Origin: Candidatus Omnitrophota bacterium
GTDB lineage: Bacteria; Omnitrophota; Gorgyraeia; Gygaellales; Profunditerraquicolaceae
Direction of reading: 5' to 3'
Length of the DNA stretch: 34,716 bases
NCBI GenBank assembly: GCA_028715785.1
Contig: JAQURC010000001.1
Coordinates: forward strand, 268,766 to 303,481
The translations under genes and the position numbers were made by a program. Below the pieces are notes generated by a model. The model saw nothing but the letters and a program-made list of their open reading frames with translations, ran no database searches and was not told the DNA's origin. Shown here in pieces: positions 7,244 to 16,155 of this stretch; position 1 is the first letter of the stretch, and each line of letters opens with the position of its first letter.

Positions 7244-9058
7244 ATGACAAAAATCAAAGATATTCCGCAAGTAGATCGGCCGCGAGAAAAATTTCTAAAG
7301 AAGGGAGCAGAAGCGCTTTCGAAAAGCGACCTTTTGGCAATATTACTTGGAAGCGGTATTAAAGGAAAGAATGTTAAACAGCTTTCAGAGCATATTGTGA
7401 AAAAATTTGGTAAAGGCTTTTTAGATATTAAGATTAAAGATCTATTGGAGATTCCAGGCATTGGGCAAGCTAAAGCATTGCAAATAGTTTCCGCAATTTC
7501 TTTAGTAAAGAGGTGTTATGAAGAACAAAAGGGAAATGAGGTCATAATAAGGAATTCAAAAGATGCCTTATCGCTTGTTTATGATTTAAGAGATAAGAAA
7601 AAGGAATATTTAATTTGTCTATACCTTAATGCAAGGAATGTTTTGATTAAAAAAGAGACTATAAGTATCGGCTTGCTCGATAAAAGCTTGGTACACCCAA
7701 GAGAAATATTCCATCCGGCAGTAGAAATTAACGCAGCAAGTATTATTTTAATCCATAATCATCCTTCCGGTATCGCAGCACCAAGCGAAAAAGACATTGA
7801 AGTTGTTAAGAAAATATCCCAAGCAGGAGAGATTATGGGAATTGCCGTTATAGATTTTATTATTATAGCAAATAACGAAAACTATAGTTTCTATGAAAGA
7901 CTAAAGATAAAAAATGATAACTGGGATTATGTAGCGGAAGAAGTGCAGGGAACTTTATTTGATTTACTGAAAATCGAGAGGCCAATCTATGAAATTGATG
8001 CAGAAAAGGTAAAAGAAACACATTTTAATATCCCACAGATAAAGAAAAATCACTTTCAACTGCAAAACCGCAGATATATAGGGAATAAGTACAAATTAAT
8101 AGATTGGATCTTTTCTATAGTTGATAGAGAATGTAAGGAGAGGAGTTCTTTCACCGATATTTTCGCAGGTACTGGAGTTGTTGCTGCTGTTGCCGCGAGA
8201 CATTTCGAGAAGATCGTATTGAACGATCTTTTACATTCTAATTACGCAATTTATCAGGCTTTCTTTAGTAATGGTTCTTGGGATATGAACAAGATCGATA
8301 ATATAATCAGGGATTATAACAATGTAGATAGCGATGATTTAGAAGATAATTATTTTTCGGAATGTTTTGGAGGCAAATATTTTAGTCATAAATCAGCAAA
8401 AATTATTGGATTTATTAGAGAGAACATAGAAGAAAATAGAGATATTTTGTCGATAAGAGAATATTATATTCTTATCGCATCTTTGTTGTATTCGATTGAT
8501 AAGATTGCTAATACAGTCGGCCATTATGATGCGTATTTTAAGAAAGAACATATTGAAGATGGTTTTTTCATGAAACCTATTGACCCGATTAGTGTCAGAA
8601 ACGTTGATATTTTCAGAGAAGATGCAAACCTATTAGCTAGGAAAGTTGAAACAGATATTGTTTACGTGGATCCCCCGTATAATTCAAGACAGTATAGTAG
8701 ATTTTATCATGTGTTAGAAACTCTGACTAAATGGGATAAACCAAAGCTATATGGCACAGCGTTGAAGCCTGCGTCTGAGAATATGAGCGATTATTGTCGA
8801 GTACAAGCTAAGAGCAAACTAGGCCAATTAGTAAGCGATATCAAGGCAAAGTACATAGTAGTATCATATAATAATACGTATGATTCTAAAAGTAACTCAT
8901 CCAAGAACAAGATAACTCTTCATGAAATAAAAGACATTTTAATGAGAAAAGGAAAAACTAAAGTTTTTGAAAAAGACTACCGACATTTTAATGCAGGTAA
9001 TACCGATTTTAAAAACCATAAAGAATATCTATTTGTTACAAATGCCAACCATGACTAA
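7244..9058 (+). CDS. RadC-D12 adenine methyltransferase fusion (R-M methylase 1)
   Basis: A 604-aa two-domain protein. Residues 1-220 are a full RadC/UPF0758 protein: the VDRPREKFL start, helix-hairpin-helix IPGIGQAKA near 70, and an intact JAMM metalloprotease-like motif with H171, H173, S181 and D184 in HNHPSG..PSEKD. After a linker, residues 276-604 form an N6-adenine DNA methyltransferase of the D12 class: YIGNKYKLIDWI, SAM-binding motif I FTDIFAGTG (302-310) and catalytic DPPY (475-478) followed by NSRQYS. The reading frame is continuous, with no sign of a frameshift joining two genes. The second methylase overlaps its 3' end by 8 bp, and an AlwI-type nuclease follows. With an asymmetric site, one methylase per strand is expected, so this is probably the first of the pair. 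The job of the RadC part is unknown. Confidence 0.9.
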   Translation: MTKIKDIPQVDRPREKFLKKGAEALSKSDLLAILLGSGIKGKNVKQLSEHIVKKFGKGFLDIKIKDLLEIPGIGQAKALQIVSAISLVKRCYEEQKGNEVIIRNSKDALSLVYDLRDKKKEYLICLYLNARNVLIKKETISIGLLDKSLVHPREIFHPAVEINAASIILIHNHPSGIAAPSEKDIEVVKKISQAGEIMGIAVIDFIIIANNENYSFYERLKIKNDNWDYVAEEVQGTLFDLLKIERPIYEIDAEKVKETHFNIPQIKKNHFQLQNRRYIGNKYKLIDWIFSIVDRECKERSSFTDIFAGTGVVAAVAARHFEKIVLNDLLHSNYAIYQAFFSNGSWDMNKIDNIIRDYNNVDSDDLEDNYFSECFGGKYFSHKSAKIIGFIRENIEENRDILSIREYYILIASLLYSIDKIANTVGHYDAYFKKEHIEDGFFMKPIDPISVRNVDIFREDANLLARKVETDIVYVDPPYNSRQYSRFYHVLETLTKWDKPKLYGTALKPASENMSDYCRVQAKSKLGQLVSDIKAKYIVVSYNNTYDSKSNSSKNKITLHEIKDILMRKGKTKVFEKDYRHFNAGNTDFKNHKEYLFVTNANHD

Positions 9059-9956
9059 TAATATTAGTAGATCTCCATTATTCTATGTTGGCGATAAATA
9101 TAAGCTGATGAAACAATTAATCGATCTGTTTCCGCAAGGAGTCGATAATTTTTATGAGCCTTTTGTTGGTGGTGGTACAGTATTTTTGAATATTAAGGCA
9201 AGGAGATATTTCGTAAATGACATTGATCAAAACCTTATTAGTATACACCAGTATCTAGTCAAGAATTCAAATAACCCTGGTTATTTCTTCCAGAATGTCG
9301 AGAAAATAATATATAAATATAATCTGTCTAGGTCATTCAAAGAAGACGTAATCCCTGATTCACTAAAACGAGAATGCAAGAAAACTTATTTTGCACGATT
9401 TAATAAGGGCGGATATGAAAAGTTAAGAAAACGCGTCAACAAAAGAAAAGATAACGATCCCTTAATTTTATATATTTTGCTTATATATGGTTTTAATAGA
9501 ATGTTAAGATTTAATGGAGGAGGAAAATTTAATTTGCCAGTAGGAAATGTCGACTTTAATAAAAATGTGGCTAGGGCTTTATATAATTATTTTGGTTTTG
9601 TGCAAAACAAGGAAATAATTTTGAGTTCAGTAGATTTTAGAAAATTCTTTTCTAAAATAAAACCTTCTAAGGATAATTTTGTTTATTTAGATCCGCCTTA
9701 TTTAATTGCTTCGAGTGAATATAACAAACTTTGGGATTATAAATCTGAATCAGATTTACTTCATTCAGTTGACTGCATCAACAAAATGGGCATTAAATTC
9801 GCTTTATCGAACGTAACTCATTATAATGGATACAAAAATGAACTATTGATTCAATGGATGGGTAAATACAAGGTGCACAAAATGGAAAGTAACTACATTA
9901 ATTACCATAATAATGGGAAAAAGAAAATTAAAGAAGTCCTTGTTACTAACTACTAA
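9051..9956 (+). CDS. D12-class N6-adenine DNA methyltransferase (R-M methylase 2)
   Basis: A Dam-like methylase of 301 aa. SPLFYVGDKYKLM at residues 8-20 is the usual D12 opening, motif I is FYEPFVGGGTVF (34-45), NDID follows at 56-59, and the catalytic motif IV is DPPY at 214-217. The frame is open further upstream, but the ATG at 9051 is preferred because it gives the family N-terminus and an 8-bp overlap with the fusion gene. It stops 4 bases before the nuclease start. Two adenine methylases plus one nuclease fit a non-palindromic recognition site such as GGATC or GAGTC, known for relatives of this nuclease family. Confidence 0.93.
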   Translation: MTNNISRSPLFYVGDKYKLMKQLIDLFPQGVDNFYEPFVGGGTVFLNIKARRYFVNDIDQNLISIHQYLVKNSNNPGYFFQNVEKIIYKYNLSRSFKEDVIPDSLKRECKKTYFARFNKGGYEKLRKRVNKRKDNDPLILYILLIYGFNRMLRFNGGGKFNLPVGNVDFNKNVARALYNYFGFVQNKEIILSSVDFRKFFSKIKPSKDNFVYLDPPYLIASSEYNKLWDYKSESDLLHSVDCINKMGIKFALSNVTHYNGYKNELLIQWMGKYKVHKMESNYINYHNNGKKKIKEVLVTNY

Positions 9957-9960
9957 ATCT

Positions 9961-11490
9961 ATGAGAAAACGACAATCAGAGTATAAGCCGTTATTATTTA
10001 CAACTACACTTAGAAATCCTGAGCGATTAAAATGGTTTTTGGGAGTATTAAAGAATTATAATGGGCAAATCTTGACTAACGATTTAGCTAAAAAGATCTC
10101 AGGGGAAATAATAAGGAATGGATTATATCGTCCAACAAATTTAAGTAATATTGTAAAGAATAAAATAAAAGCAAAAGAATCATTGACTGATAATGAAATA
10201 GCCAGAATTCTTAAAGACAATCCTCAAAATCATAAAGAAGCAGGTTTTGATAAAGGTTGGCCTTCTAGGTTTGATACTTGGTTTAAGATTGCAAAAGAAC
10301 TCGGATTTGTTTTTTATAGAAATGGCGAGAAAATAAGATTTTCAGAGGTTGGATTGATGCTGGTTGATAAGGAACATCCTGAATTTGAGCAGCAGGTATT
10401 TCTGAACGCTTTTGTAAAATACCAAAGCAATAGTCCTTTTAGGCGAGTGTTGAATGAAAACGTGCCATTGATACTCTTGCTAGAAGTAATTGCAAGGCTT
10501 GATAATGATCAAGCCTTCAATGGATCGGGAATCTCAAAATTAGAATTGCCCTTGATAATTTTCTGGAAAAATAATAATTCAGAAGAACTGTATAAACTTA
10601 TAAAGAAGATAAGAAAAAGATATGGTTATAATCCGAGTTCGGAAGTGATAGTCGATATCTGTCTTAACCAAATAATGGGAGGGCGTTTTAAGAAATTTAA
10701 TCATAAATCAATATTAGGTGACTATCCCGATGAATTTATAAGGAAGATGAGATTAACCGGATTGATTTCTATAAGGGGTGGTGGACGTTTTATAGATATT
10801 AACAGAAATGAACAAAAGAAAGTCAACTATGCAATTGCGAATTATTCTCAATACAAAAAATATGATACCGAAGAAGAATATTTCGAATATATGTCGAGAA
10901 TTGATAGGAATCTTATTTCATTCGAGAGCAAGTCTATAAGTTTAAAGGAGGCAGAAAGATATTTAGCGAAATGGAATGATATTTATTCTTGGGATAAGAT
11001 TAAAGAAGAGATGCTCAACTTAGTCAAAAGAAGATTAACTAAAGACGACATCTTAAAATATCTTTCTAACCCCATTAGATTAGAGTTTCTTGTTGCACTA
11101 GCCGTTAAGTCTAAATTTCCCAAGATTAGGGTTGTTCCTAACTACCCTTGTGATGACGAAGGATTGCCAACGGCAACTGCTGCAGGTATTGGTGATAAAG
11201 GAGATATTGAGTGCTATGAAGATATCAATGGAATTCTAATTGAAGTTACTATGTCCGAAGGTAGAACGCAAACAGTTATGGAAGTATGGCCTATAACTAG
11301 ACACTTAGAAGAATTTAAGAAAGCTAGGAATAATTCAATGTGTTATTTTATTGCACCTACAATATTTAAAGATTCTGAACGACAAATTGAATATGTAAAA
11401 TCTAAAGAAAAACTTTATATTTTACCAAAAACTATTGAAGAATTCTTGAGACATATAGATAAGAATGAGCTTTTGTATTGCAAAGAATAA
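9961..11490 (+). CDS. AlwI-family type IIS restriction endonuclease
   Basis: A 509-aa protein that begins KPLLFTTTLRNPERLKWFL, the hallmark N-terminus of AlwI-type nucleases (relatives: PleI, MlyI, nicking enzyme BstNBI). The catalytic part lies near residues 405-450: a GDKGDIECYE stretch, then GILIEVTM, then EVWPITRHLEEF, matching the family pattern of acidic residues around an IEVT strand and a following RHL. The ATG at 9961 is chosen over one 48 bases upstream, which would overlap the methylase. These enzymes bind an asymmetric site and cut a few bases away. The family includes enzymes that cut one strand only, so double-strand cleavage is not certain. Target sequence cannot be read from the gene; GGATC or GAGTC are the family precedents. 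Confidence 0.85.
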   Translation: MRKRQSEYKPLLFTTTLRNPERLKWFLGVLKNYNGQILTNDLAKKISGEIIRNGLYRPTNLSNIVKNKIKAKESLTDNEIARILKDNPQNHKEAGFDKGWPSRFDTWFKIAKELGFVFYRNGEKIRFSEVGLMLVDKEHPEFEQQVFLNAFVKYQSNSPFRRVLNENVPLILLLEVIARLDNDQAFNGSGISKLELPLIIFWKNNNSEELYKLIKKIRKRYGYNPSSEVIVDICLNQIMGGRFKKFNHKSILGDYPDEFIRKMRLTGLISIRGGGRFIDINRNEQKKVNYAIANYSQYKKYDTEEEYFEYMSRIDRNLISFESKSISLKEAERYLAKWNDIYSWDKIKEEMLNLVKRRLTKDDILKYLSNPIRLEFLVALAVKSKFPKIRVVPNYPCDDEGLPTATAAGIGDKGDIECYEDINGILIEVTMSEGRTQTVMEVWPITRHLEEFKKARNNSMCYFIAPTIFKDSERQIEYVKSKEKLYILPKTIEEFLRHIDKNELLYCKE

Positions 11491-11557
11491 AGTGGGTAGG
11501 ATTTCTTTGTTTGGAATTTGATAATTATTAGGATGACATGGAGTATTTTAGATTTTA

Positions 11558-12004
11558 ATGAGGCTTGCTAAGAAAATGAAGAAAATGATTTCTGAAAAGT
11601 TTGTTAGAAGGGCAGTGAGAGATTGGCTTTTTAGAAATGGCTGGGGAAGGAATTATGTTGAGAAAGAAACTCACGAACAAGGCGTTGATATAAAAGTTTG
11701 CCATAACAAATATTCTCGGTATTTCTTTATTGAAACTAAAGGAGAGTCTTCTGCAAAATCTGCAAAGTCTCAAAAGGAAACTGCATTTGTTTATTCCTTA
11801 GGCCAGATCATAACAAGAATGAAGGTAGGTAACGCGCGGTATTATTATGGTTTAGGTCTTCCTGCTTCGAGCGCTGTAATAGCGATTAGACGCATACCAT
11901 GGCAAGTTGCTAAGAAGTTACTTTTATACATTTTCTCAGTAGATAATAGTGGCAAAGTAAAGCGATGCGCTTGGCAAGATTTAAGGATAATTCAAGCAAG
12001 ATAA
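11558..12004 (+). CDS. Probable PD-(D/E)XK-fold nuclease-like protein
   Basis: A basic protein of up to 148 aa. The region EKETHEQGVDIKV...YFFIETKGES (residues ~29-58) has the spacing of a PD-(D/E)XK core: an upstream Glu, a GVD Asp at the start of one strand, then an IETKG strand carrying the Glu and Lys. The start is uncertain: ATGs exist at 11558, 11576 and 11588 and none has a strong ribosome site, but all keep the motif. It lies 67 bases after the restriction gene and 40 before the HEPN gene, so it is likely part of the island transcript. It could be a Vsr-like repair nuclease, a solitary restriction nuclease or an archaeal-resolvase-like protein; I cannot choose. Confidence 0.6.
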   Translation: MRLAKKMKKMISEKFVRRAVRDWLFRNGWGRNYVEKETHEQGVDIKVCHNKYSRYFFIETKGESSAKSAKSQKETAFVYSLGQIITRMKVGNARYYYGLGLPASSAVIAIRRIPWQVAKKLLLYIFSVDNSGKVKRCAWQDLRIIQAR

Positions 12005-12044
12005 TAGTAATTATAGTTTTTGAAGCTGAGACGACATTAGACTT

Positions 12045-12923
12045 ATGGTAAATAGAAGGATCTTAATTCCGATACTGAATAGGGCTTCTCTGAGGTGGAT
12101 GCCATTTTACCTTACAGATAATATATATTTTGATGAAATCGCGAAGGAAGATTATGCTGTGATTAATGGACAACTTAACGAATATACTGCAAAGATAAAT
12201 GCTAAGACCAAATGTATTTATATAGTTAACGAAAAATTTACTGATGTTGATTCGTATATTAAGAATATCTCAACTGCATTAAGATTTACGTTTAATATGT
12301 TTTCAAGTCAAGATTTTATTGTGTTGTTATTTGGTTTTTTGATTGAGGAGAATAGAAATGCTAGATTGAGTAAGACTGTAGATATACTAGATATTAATTA
12401 TGAATCTTTAAGAGAGCTTCATTATAAGCTAAAGCCGAATGTAAAAAGAAAAGAGGTTATAGCATATTTTAAAATTTTAGATTCAGCGATAGAAAAATCT
12501 GATAAAATTATTATCACGCTGGAAAGATTTAATTCTAGCCTTATGAGAAGTGATAATCACGATAAAATAATCGACATTACGACAAGTTTAGAGTCTCTTA
12601 TAGAAACTAGCACCGAAATCAATTTTAAATTTTCACTTTATAACACTTTAATTTCTTATGTTAAACTAGAAGAGAGAGAAGGTATAAGCGTTCTTTTAAA
12701 AGATCTTTACGACGCTCGGAGTAAAATTGTGCATGGTTCTAAGAATGCAAGACATAGAGAATTAAGAAATATTATGGAGCATTGGAGAACTTTTGTGGAA
12801 ATAGCTAAAGCCTGCATAAATTATTATATTTTTTTCTTAAATCAAAGTAACCCTGAATCGTGGAATAATCATTTACGGAAGTTAGCTTTAGGAATAGACA
12901 AGAAGATAATCGATAATGATTAA
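12045..12923 (+). CDS. HEPN (Apea-like) domain protein
   Basis: A 292-aa protein with a C-terminal HEPN-type helical domain. The signature ARSKIVHG carries the Rx4H motif (R225, H230) found at the active site of HEPN ribonucleases. A preceding pair of helices (residues ~172-222) and a following amphipathic stretch complete the four-helix pattern. The first ~150 residues are not recognisable. HEPN proteins in defence loci are often toxins that cut RNA once triggered, but many Apea-type members are uncharacterised. No MNT nucleotidyltransferase antitoxin is next to it. A degenerate copy of the island repeat core (TAGTTTTTGAA, 12014-12024) lies just before the start. Ends 12 bases before the DndB-like gene. 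Confidence 0.65.
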   Translation: MVNRRILIPILNRASLRWMPFYLTDNIYFDEIAKEDYAVINGQLNEYTAKINAKTKCIYIVNEKFTDVDSYIKNISTALRFTFNMFSSQDFIVLLFGFLIEENRNARLSKTVDILDINYESLRELHYKLKPNVKRKEVIAYFKILDSAIEKSDKIIITLERFNSSLMRSDNHDKIIDITTSLESLIETSTEINFKFSLYNTLISYVKLEEREGISVLLKDLYDARSKIVHGSKNARHRELRNIMEHWRTFVEIAKACINYYIFFLNQSNPESWNNHLRKLALGIDKKIIDND

Positions 12924-12935
12924 AGGAGAAAAACT

Positions 12936-14042
12936 ATGTTAATTAAGAGAGATAAAAACATTTTTGCTAAGATCCCGGTCATAAGAGGCGTAGTGCTAGG
13001 TATTAATGTTTTTAGGGGTTTTGCAGATTTAAGTATTATTTCTCAGATTTCACAGCCAGATATATATGATCAAACAATTAACCCCAAAGGTACTCAAAGG
13101 GATTTGAACCATTCACATGCTAAGAATGCTTATAATTATGTTGCGTCACGCAATTTCGCTTTTTGGCCAGAAGTCTTTCTTTGCGCTAGGAATAAGAATG
13201 TTGTTAAATACATTCCTTTTGCCTATTGCAAAGATACTGGCGTATTGTTGATATCGAAGAGAGCGATTAATAGAAAGAGCATTTCTATCTCGAGGGTTGA
13301 TGGAAATCATAGGTTGCATTATGCTTCTGGTGACTATCCAGGTTATCCACCTCTTCGCAAACCAGTTTCTTTTTGTTTGGCAATGGGGTTAACTCGGGAT
13401 CAAGAAATCACCCTCTTCAAGGATATTAATGATAACCAGAGAAGGATGGATACTAGTCACTTAGATAATATTAAGATTAGATTAACAGGGGATGAGCTTC
13501 TAAAAAAAGAAGATCCATATTTATATATTGCAAAGAAAATGAGCTCTGATAAAGATAGCCCATTTTGCGATATTGTTTATCAGGGGGGGCACAAGTCAAC
13601 CACTCATATCATCCCATTAAGAGCTTTAAAGACCGGCATCCAATATATGCTTTCAAGAACCACAAAACTTACAGCGTTGAAAGATCCCGATGTTCAGTTG
13701 AAAGTTATTAAAAATTATTTTCTTGCTTTAAGAAAATGGGAACCAAAAGCTTGGAAGCATTATAAGAAGTATTTAATGCTTCGTGGTGCGGGTTTTTGGG
13801 CTGCTTGTTTTTTGGGAACTGAAATCATCAATGATGTGCTTACGAAAGGTAAATTTGGTGTTGAAGATATGCTGTCAATATTGAAATCTGGAAGGAAATG
13901 GGATTGGTCAAATAATGGAGATTTTAAGGGTCTCTCTGGCCGTGTTGGGGCTAAAGAAATATCCGAGAAAATAGTCTCAAAACTAAAGAATGATTCGGGT
14001 GTTTCTGTTGAAAACTTAGTTAGGAAAATAATGAGTAAATAA
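12936..14042 (+). CDS. DndB-like DGQHR-domain protein
   Basis: A 368-aa protein behind a good ribosome site (AAAGGAG ending ~6 bases before ATG). RVDGNHRL at residues 120-127 is a DGQHR motif variant (Gln replaced by Asn), and LFKDINDNQRRMD (160-172) is the second signature shared with DndB. DndB proteins are DNA-binding regulators or partners in phosphorothioate DNA modification, and related DGQHR proteins occur in other DNA-modification clusters. Here there is no DndA/C/D/E, no Dpd-type transglycosylase and no Ssp protein nearby, so it is an orphan. It may serve the R-M or HEPN genes or be a regulator. Function inferred from family only. Confidence 0.7.
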   Translation: MLIKRDKNIFAKIPVIRGVVLGINVFRGFADLSIISQISQPDIYDQTINPKGTQRDLNHSHAKNAYNYVASRNFAFWPEVFLCARNKNVVKYIPFAYCKDTGVLLISKRAINRKSISISRVDGNHRLHYASGDYPGYPPLRKPVSFCLAMGLTRDQEITLFKDINDNQRRMDTSHLDNIKIRLTGDELLKKEDPYLYIAKKMSSDKDSPFCDIVYQGGHKSTTHIIPLRALKTGIQYMLSRTTKLTALKDPDVQLKVIKNYFLALRKWEPKAWKHYKKYLMLRGAGFWAACFLGTEIINDVLTKGKFGVEDMLSILKSGRKWDWSNNGDFKGLSGRVGAKEISEKIVSKLKNDSGVSVENLVRKIMSK

Positions 14043-14080
14043 GTATGTTTTAATGGAGTTTAATATTCAAGAATCATTTT

Positions 14081-14140
14081 CCTCCCCTCTAAAATTTTCA
14101 CCAGTTTTTTGAAAAGATAGCGCTAGGCGGGGGCGGGTTA
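14081..14140 (+). repeat. Island repeat, copy 1
   Basis: A ~60-bp unit in the gap between the DndB-like and OLD genes. It has a C-rich start (CCTCCCCTCTAAAA), the invariant 20-base core at 14103-14122, then GCTAGGCGGGGG. It matches copies at 15691-15750 and 16767-16824. The C-rich start and G-rich end can pair with a bulge, giving an imperfect hairpin. A short GACT..AGTC hairpin follows near 14146-14162. Confidence 0.9.
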
Positions 14141-14186
14141 ATGCGACTGTAAAAAAAGTCGGAAAATATAATTTTACGAGAGAACA

Positions 14187-15701
14187 ATGGTTAAAGCTTT
14201 AAAATTGAAAGGACATAAAGGAATAAAAGAGGTAAATATTGTTGATTTGGAGCATATAAATGTCTTGTCCGGGAAGAATAATTCTGGAAAATCGAGTATT
14301 CTTGAGGCTGTGCAGGATAAGGCTAAACGTTCCCTGGGAGTACTATTTAAGGAAGAGAATTTGGAGAATTTAGCTAAGATATATCGGCCTCTTATAAATA
14401 CATCAAGTCCATCGCCAGATCAAATACTGGATACATTTAGACAGTTTATAAAAACGCATAACGGCGAGTATCTTTATAAAGATTATGAAAAAGATTATGT
14501 TGACGAGTTCTCGAAAATATTCCAACAGAAATATCACCAGAATTACGGAAACAGTTATAGTTTTGATAGGTTCTTTAGGGTAGTTGTTTCTCAGGAAGAA
14601 GATAATTTTAAGCCTTGTCTTATTGATCCCAAAAGAAAGATAGGATCCGTAACTAAGATTGATACAGCCGTAAAACTTTCTACAAACGGGGATAATCTTC
14701 TAAATGATTTATTTTTTCTAAAGAATCAAGAACCATATTCTAAAGAGTACAAGAGTTACGTCAGTATATTTGATAGTTTTAAGCAAATAACAAATGGGGC
14801 CCAATTTAATATTTTACCCGACAAAGGAAATAACATTAAATTGCAGTTCAGAATTGATAAATGCGATGGTTGGGTTGATGCCGATAATTGTGGTTTAGGT
14901 TTACGGGAGGTGTTATTAATTGTTTCTTTTGTTTTTAGCCCTGAATTCGATTTTATCCAAATTGAAGAACCAGAAAACCACTTGCATCCAGAATATCAAA
15001 GGAAACTCTTGAGATTTATCGATTCAGCTATTGATAAGCAGTTTCTTATATCAACCCATTCAAATATTTTCTTAGATACGAGTTATGTGGATAAAGTATT
15101 CCTTACTTATTTTAATGGCCAGGTTTGCATTGAGGAGAAAACAAACAAAGCTAAAATTCTCAATGAATTAGGTTATTCCCCCTCGGATAATTTAATTTCA
15201 GATTTAATAATTTTAACCGAAGGACCAAAAGATTTCCCTGCCATAGAGGAATTCTTGAAGAAAATAGAAGGATTAGCGGGTTATGCGATTAAGTTTTGGC
15301 CTTTAGGCGGAGATATAATGTCTCAAGTCGATTTGTCAATCCTAAAAGAAAACAGTAATTTGATTGCACTTATCGATAACGACCCCGGAAGTAAAACACA
15401 TAGAGAAAAGTTTAAAGAACATTGCAAATCTTTAAATATCGAGTGCTTTCAGTTAAAACGCTATGCTTTGGAAAATTATTTCTCGATCAAAGCAATTAGA
15501 GATGTTTTTCAAGCGCAAATTTCAAAGGATATTACTGAAATAAAACCGGACAAAAAAATTGATTCGCAGATTGGCATAAATGTCAAAAATAATTCAAGGA
15601 AGATAGTTGGGCAAATGGGTATTGATGAGATAAAAAATACGGATTTATATGAATTTTTGGTCAGAGTAGAGACAATTTTGAAGAATTCTAGCTCCCCCTA
15701 A
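14187..15701 (+). CDS. OLD-family ATP-dependent nuclease (solo, class 1 type)
   Basis: A 504-aa ABC-type ATPase fused to a TOPRIM nuclease. Walker A is GKNNSGKSS (residues 29-37) after the usual LKLKGHKGIKEV opening. The Walker B region is IQIEEPENHLHPEYQ, followed by LISTHSNIFLD. The C-terminal TOPRIM part has LTEGPKDFPAIEEF and LIALIDNDPGSK, carrying the catalytic Glu and Asp residues. OLD proteins act in phage defence (P2 Old, class 1) or with a UvrD-like helicase (Gabija GajA, class 2). No helicase is adjacent, so it is solo or works with the small downstream genes. Its C-terminus, including the stop, runs into repeat copy 2, and copy 1 lies upstream, so the gene sits between two repeats like a cassette. 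Confidence 0.88.
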   Translation: MVKALKLKGHKGIKEVNIVDLEHINVLSGKNNSGKSSILEAVQDKAKRSLGVLFKEENLENLAKIYRPLINTSSPSPDQILDTFRQFIKTHNGEYLYKDYEKDYVDEFSKIFQQKYHQNYGNSYSFDRFFRVVVSQEEDNFKPCLIDPKRKIGSVTKIDTAVKLSTNGDNLLNDLFFLKNQEPYSKEYKSYVSIFDSFKQITNGAQFNILPDKGNNIKLQFRIDKCDGWVDADNCGLGLREVLLIVSFVFSPEFDFIQIEEPENHLHPEYQRKLLRFIDSAIDKQFLISTHSNIFLDTSYVDKVFLTYFNGQVCIEEKTNKAKILNELGYSPSDNLISDLIILTEGPKDFPAIEEFLKKIEGLAGYAIKFWPLGGDIMSQVDLSILKENSNLIALIDNDPGSKTHREKFKEHCKSLNIECFQLKRYALENYFSIKAIRDVFQAQISKDITEIKPDKKIDSQIGINVKNNSRKIVGQMGIDEIKNTDLYEFLVRVETILKNSSSP

Positions 15702-15750
15702 AAATTTCGCTAGTTTTTTGAAAAGATAGCGTTAAGCGGTGAGCGGTTAA
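15691..15750 (+). repeat. Island repeat, copy 2
   Basis: The same unit as copies 1 and 3, with the invariant core at 15712-15731. Here CGCTA (15708-15712) and TAGCG (15727-15731) form a perfect stem around the T-rich/A-rich centre. The copy overlaps the last codons of the OLD gene and ends 6 bases before the next ATG. The right part reads GTTAAGC where copies 1 and 3 read GCTAGGC. Confidence 0.9.
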
Positions 15751-15756
15751 ATAAAT

Positions 15757-16155
15757 ATGAAAAGAAGTGATTTCAGCAATAAAGAATGGGATAATATTAA
15801 AAATGAAATAAAAATTATTTTAATAGAAATGGCTAAGAGAAGAGGTCTAATTACTTACTCAGATTTAACGAAGAGAATTAATGCTGTCAGGTTAAATACA
15901 GAAAATAAAGATGAAGTACAAATTATGGCGCAGTTATTGGGAGAGCTTTCGTGTGAAGAAAGTCGCGTTGGTCATGGGATGATTTCGACACTAGTAATTC
16001 ACAAGACTGGTGATCAGGAGCCCGGTTTAGGATTTTTTGATTACGCTAAAGAAATAGGCAAAGATTTCAATGATAAAACAAAATTTTGGGTTGAAGAATG
16101 CAAAAAGGTGCATAATTATTGGGCTGTTAAATCGAAGGTAGTAAAAAATAGATAG
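15757..16155 (+). CDS. Conserved-looking small protein of unknown function
   Basis: A 132-aa soluble protein with no motif I can name. It starts with an acidic helix (NKEWDNIKNEIKIILIEMAK), then RGLITYSDLTKRI, which looks like a helix-turn-helix or winged-helix half. The middle has LLGELSCEESRVGHGMISTLVIHK, then PGLGFFDYAKEIG, and it ends with a helix containing WVEECKKVHNYW. The ordered GHGM-S-LVIHK and PGLGFF blocks look like a real conserved family and not a random frame. It begins 6 bases after repeat copy 2 and is followed after 20 bases by the RusA-like gene, so the two probably form one unit. Function unknown. Confidence 0.65.
   Translation: MKRSDFSNKEWDNIKNEIKIILIEMAKRRGLITYSDLTKRINAVRLNTENKDEVQIMAQLLGELSCEESRVGHGMISTLVIHKTGDQEPGLGFFDYAKEIGKDFNDKTKFWVEECKKVHNYWAVKSKVVKNR

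Noticed and set aside
1-14042. 7-deazaguanine DNA modification (Dpd) cluster
   Set aside because: que genes and a DGQHR protein are in the same window, but they lie in different base-composition regions 10 kb apart and there is no DpdA-type transglycosylase. The que genes read as a housekeeping operon.
12936-14042. Dnd phosphorothioation system
   Set aside because: Only a DndB-like gene; no DndA, C, D or E and no Ssp proteins.
14187-16155. Gabija system
   Set aside because: The OLD-type gene is present but the downstream gene is a 132-aa protein without helicase motifs, so no GajB.
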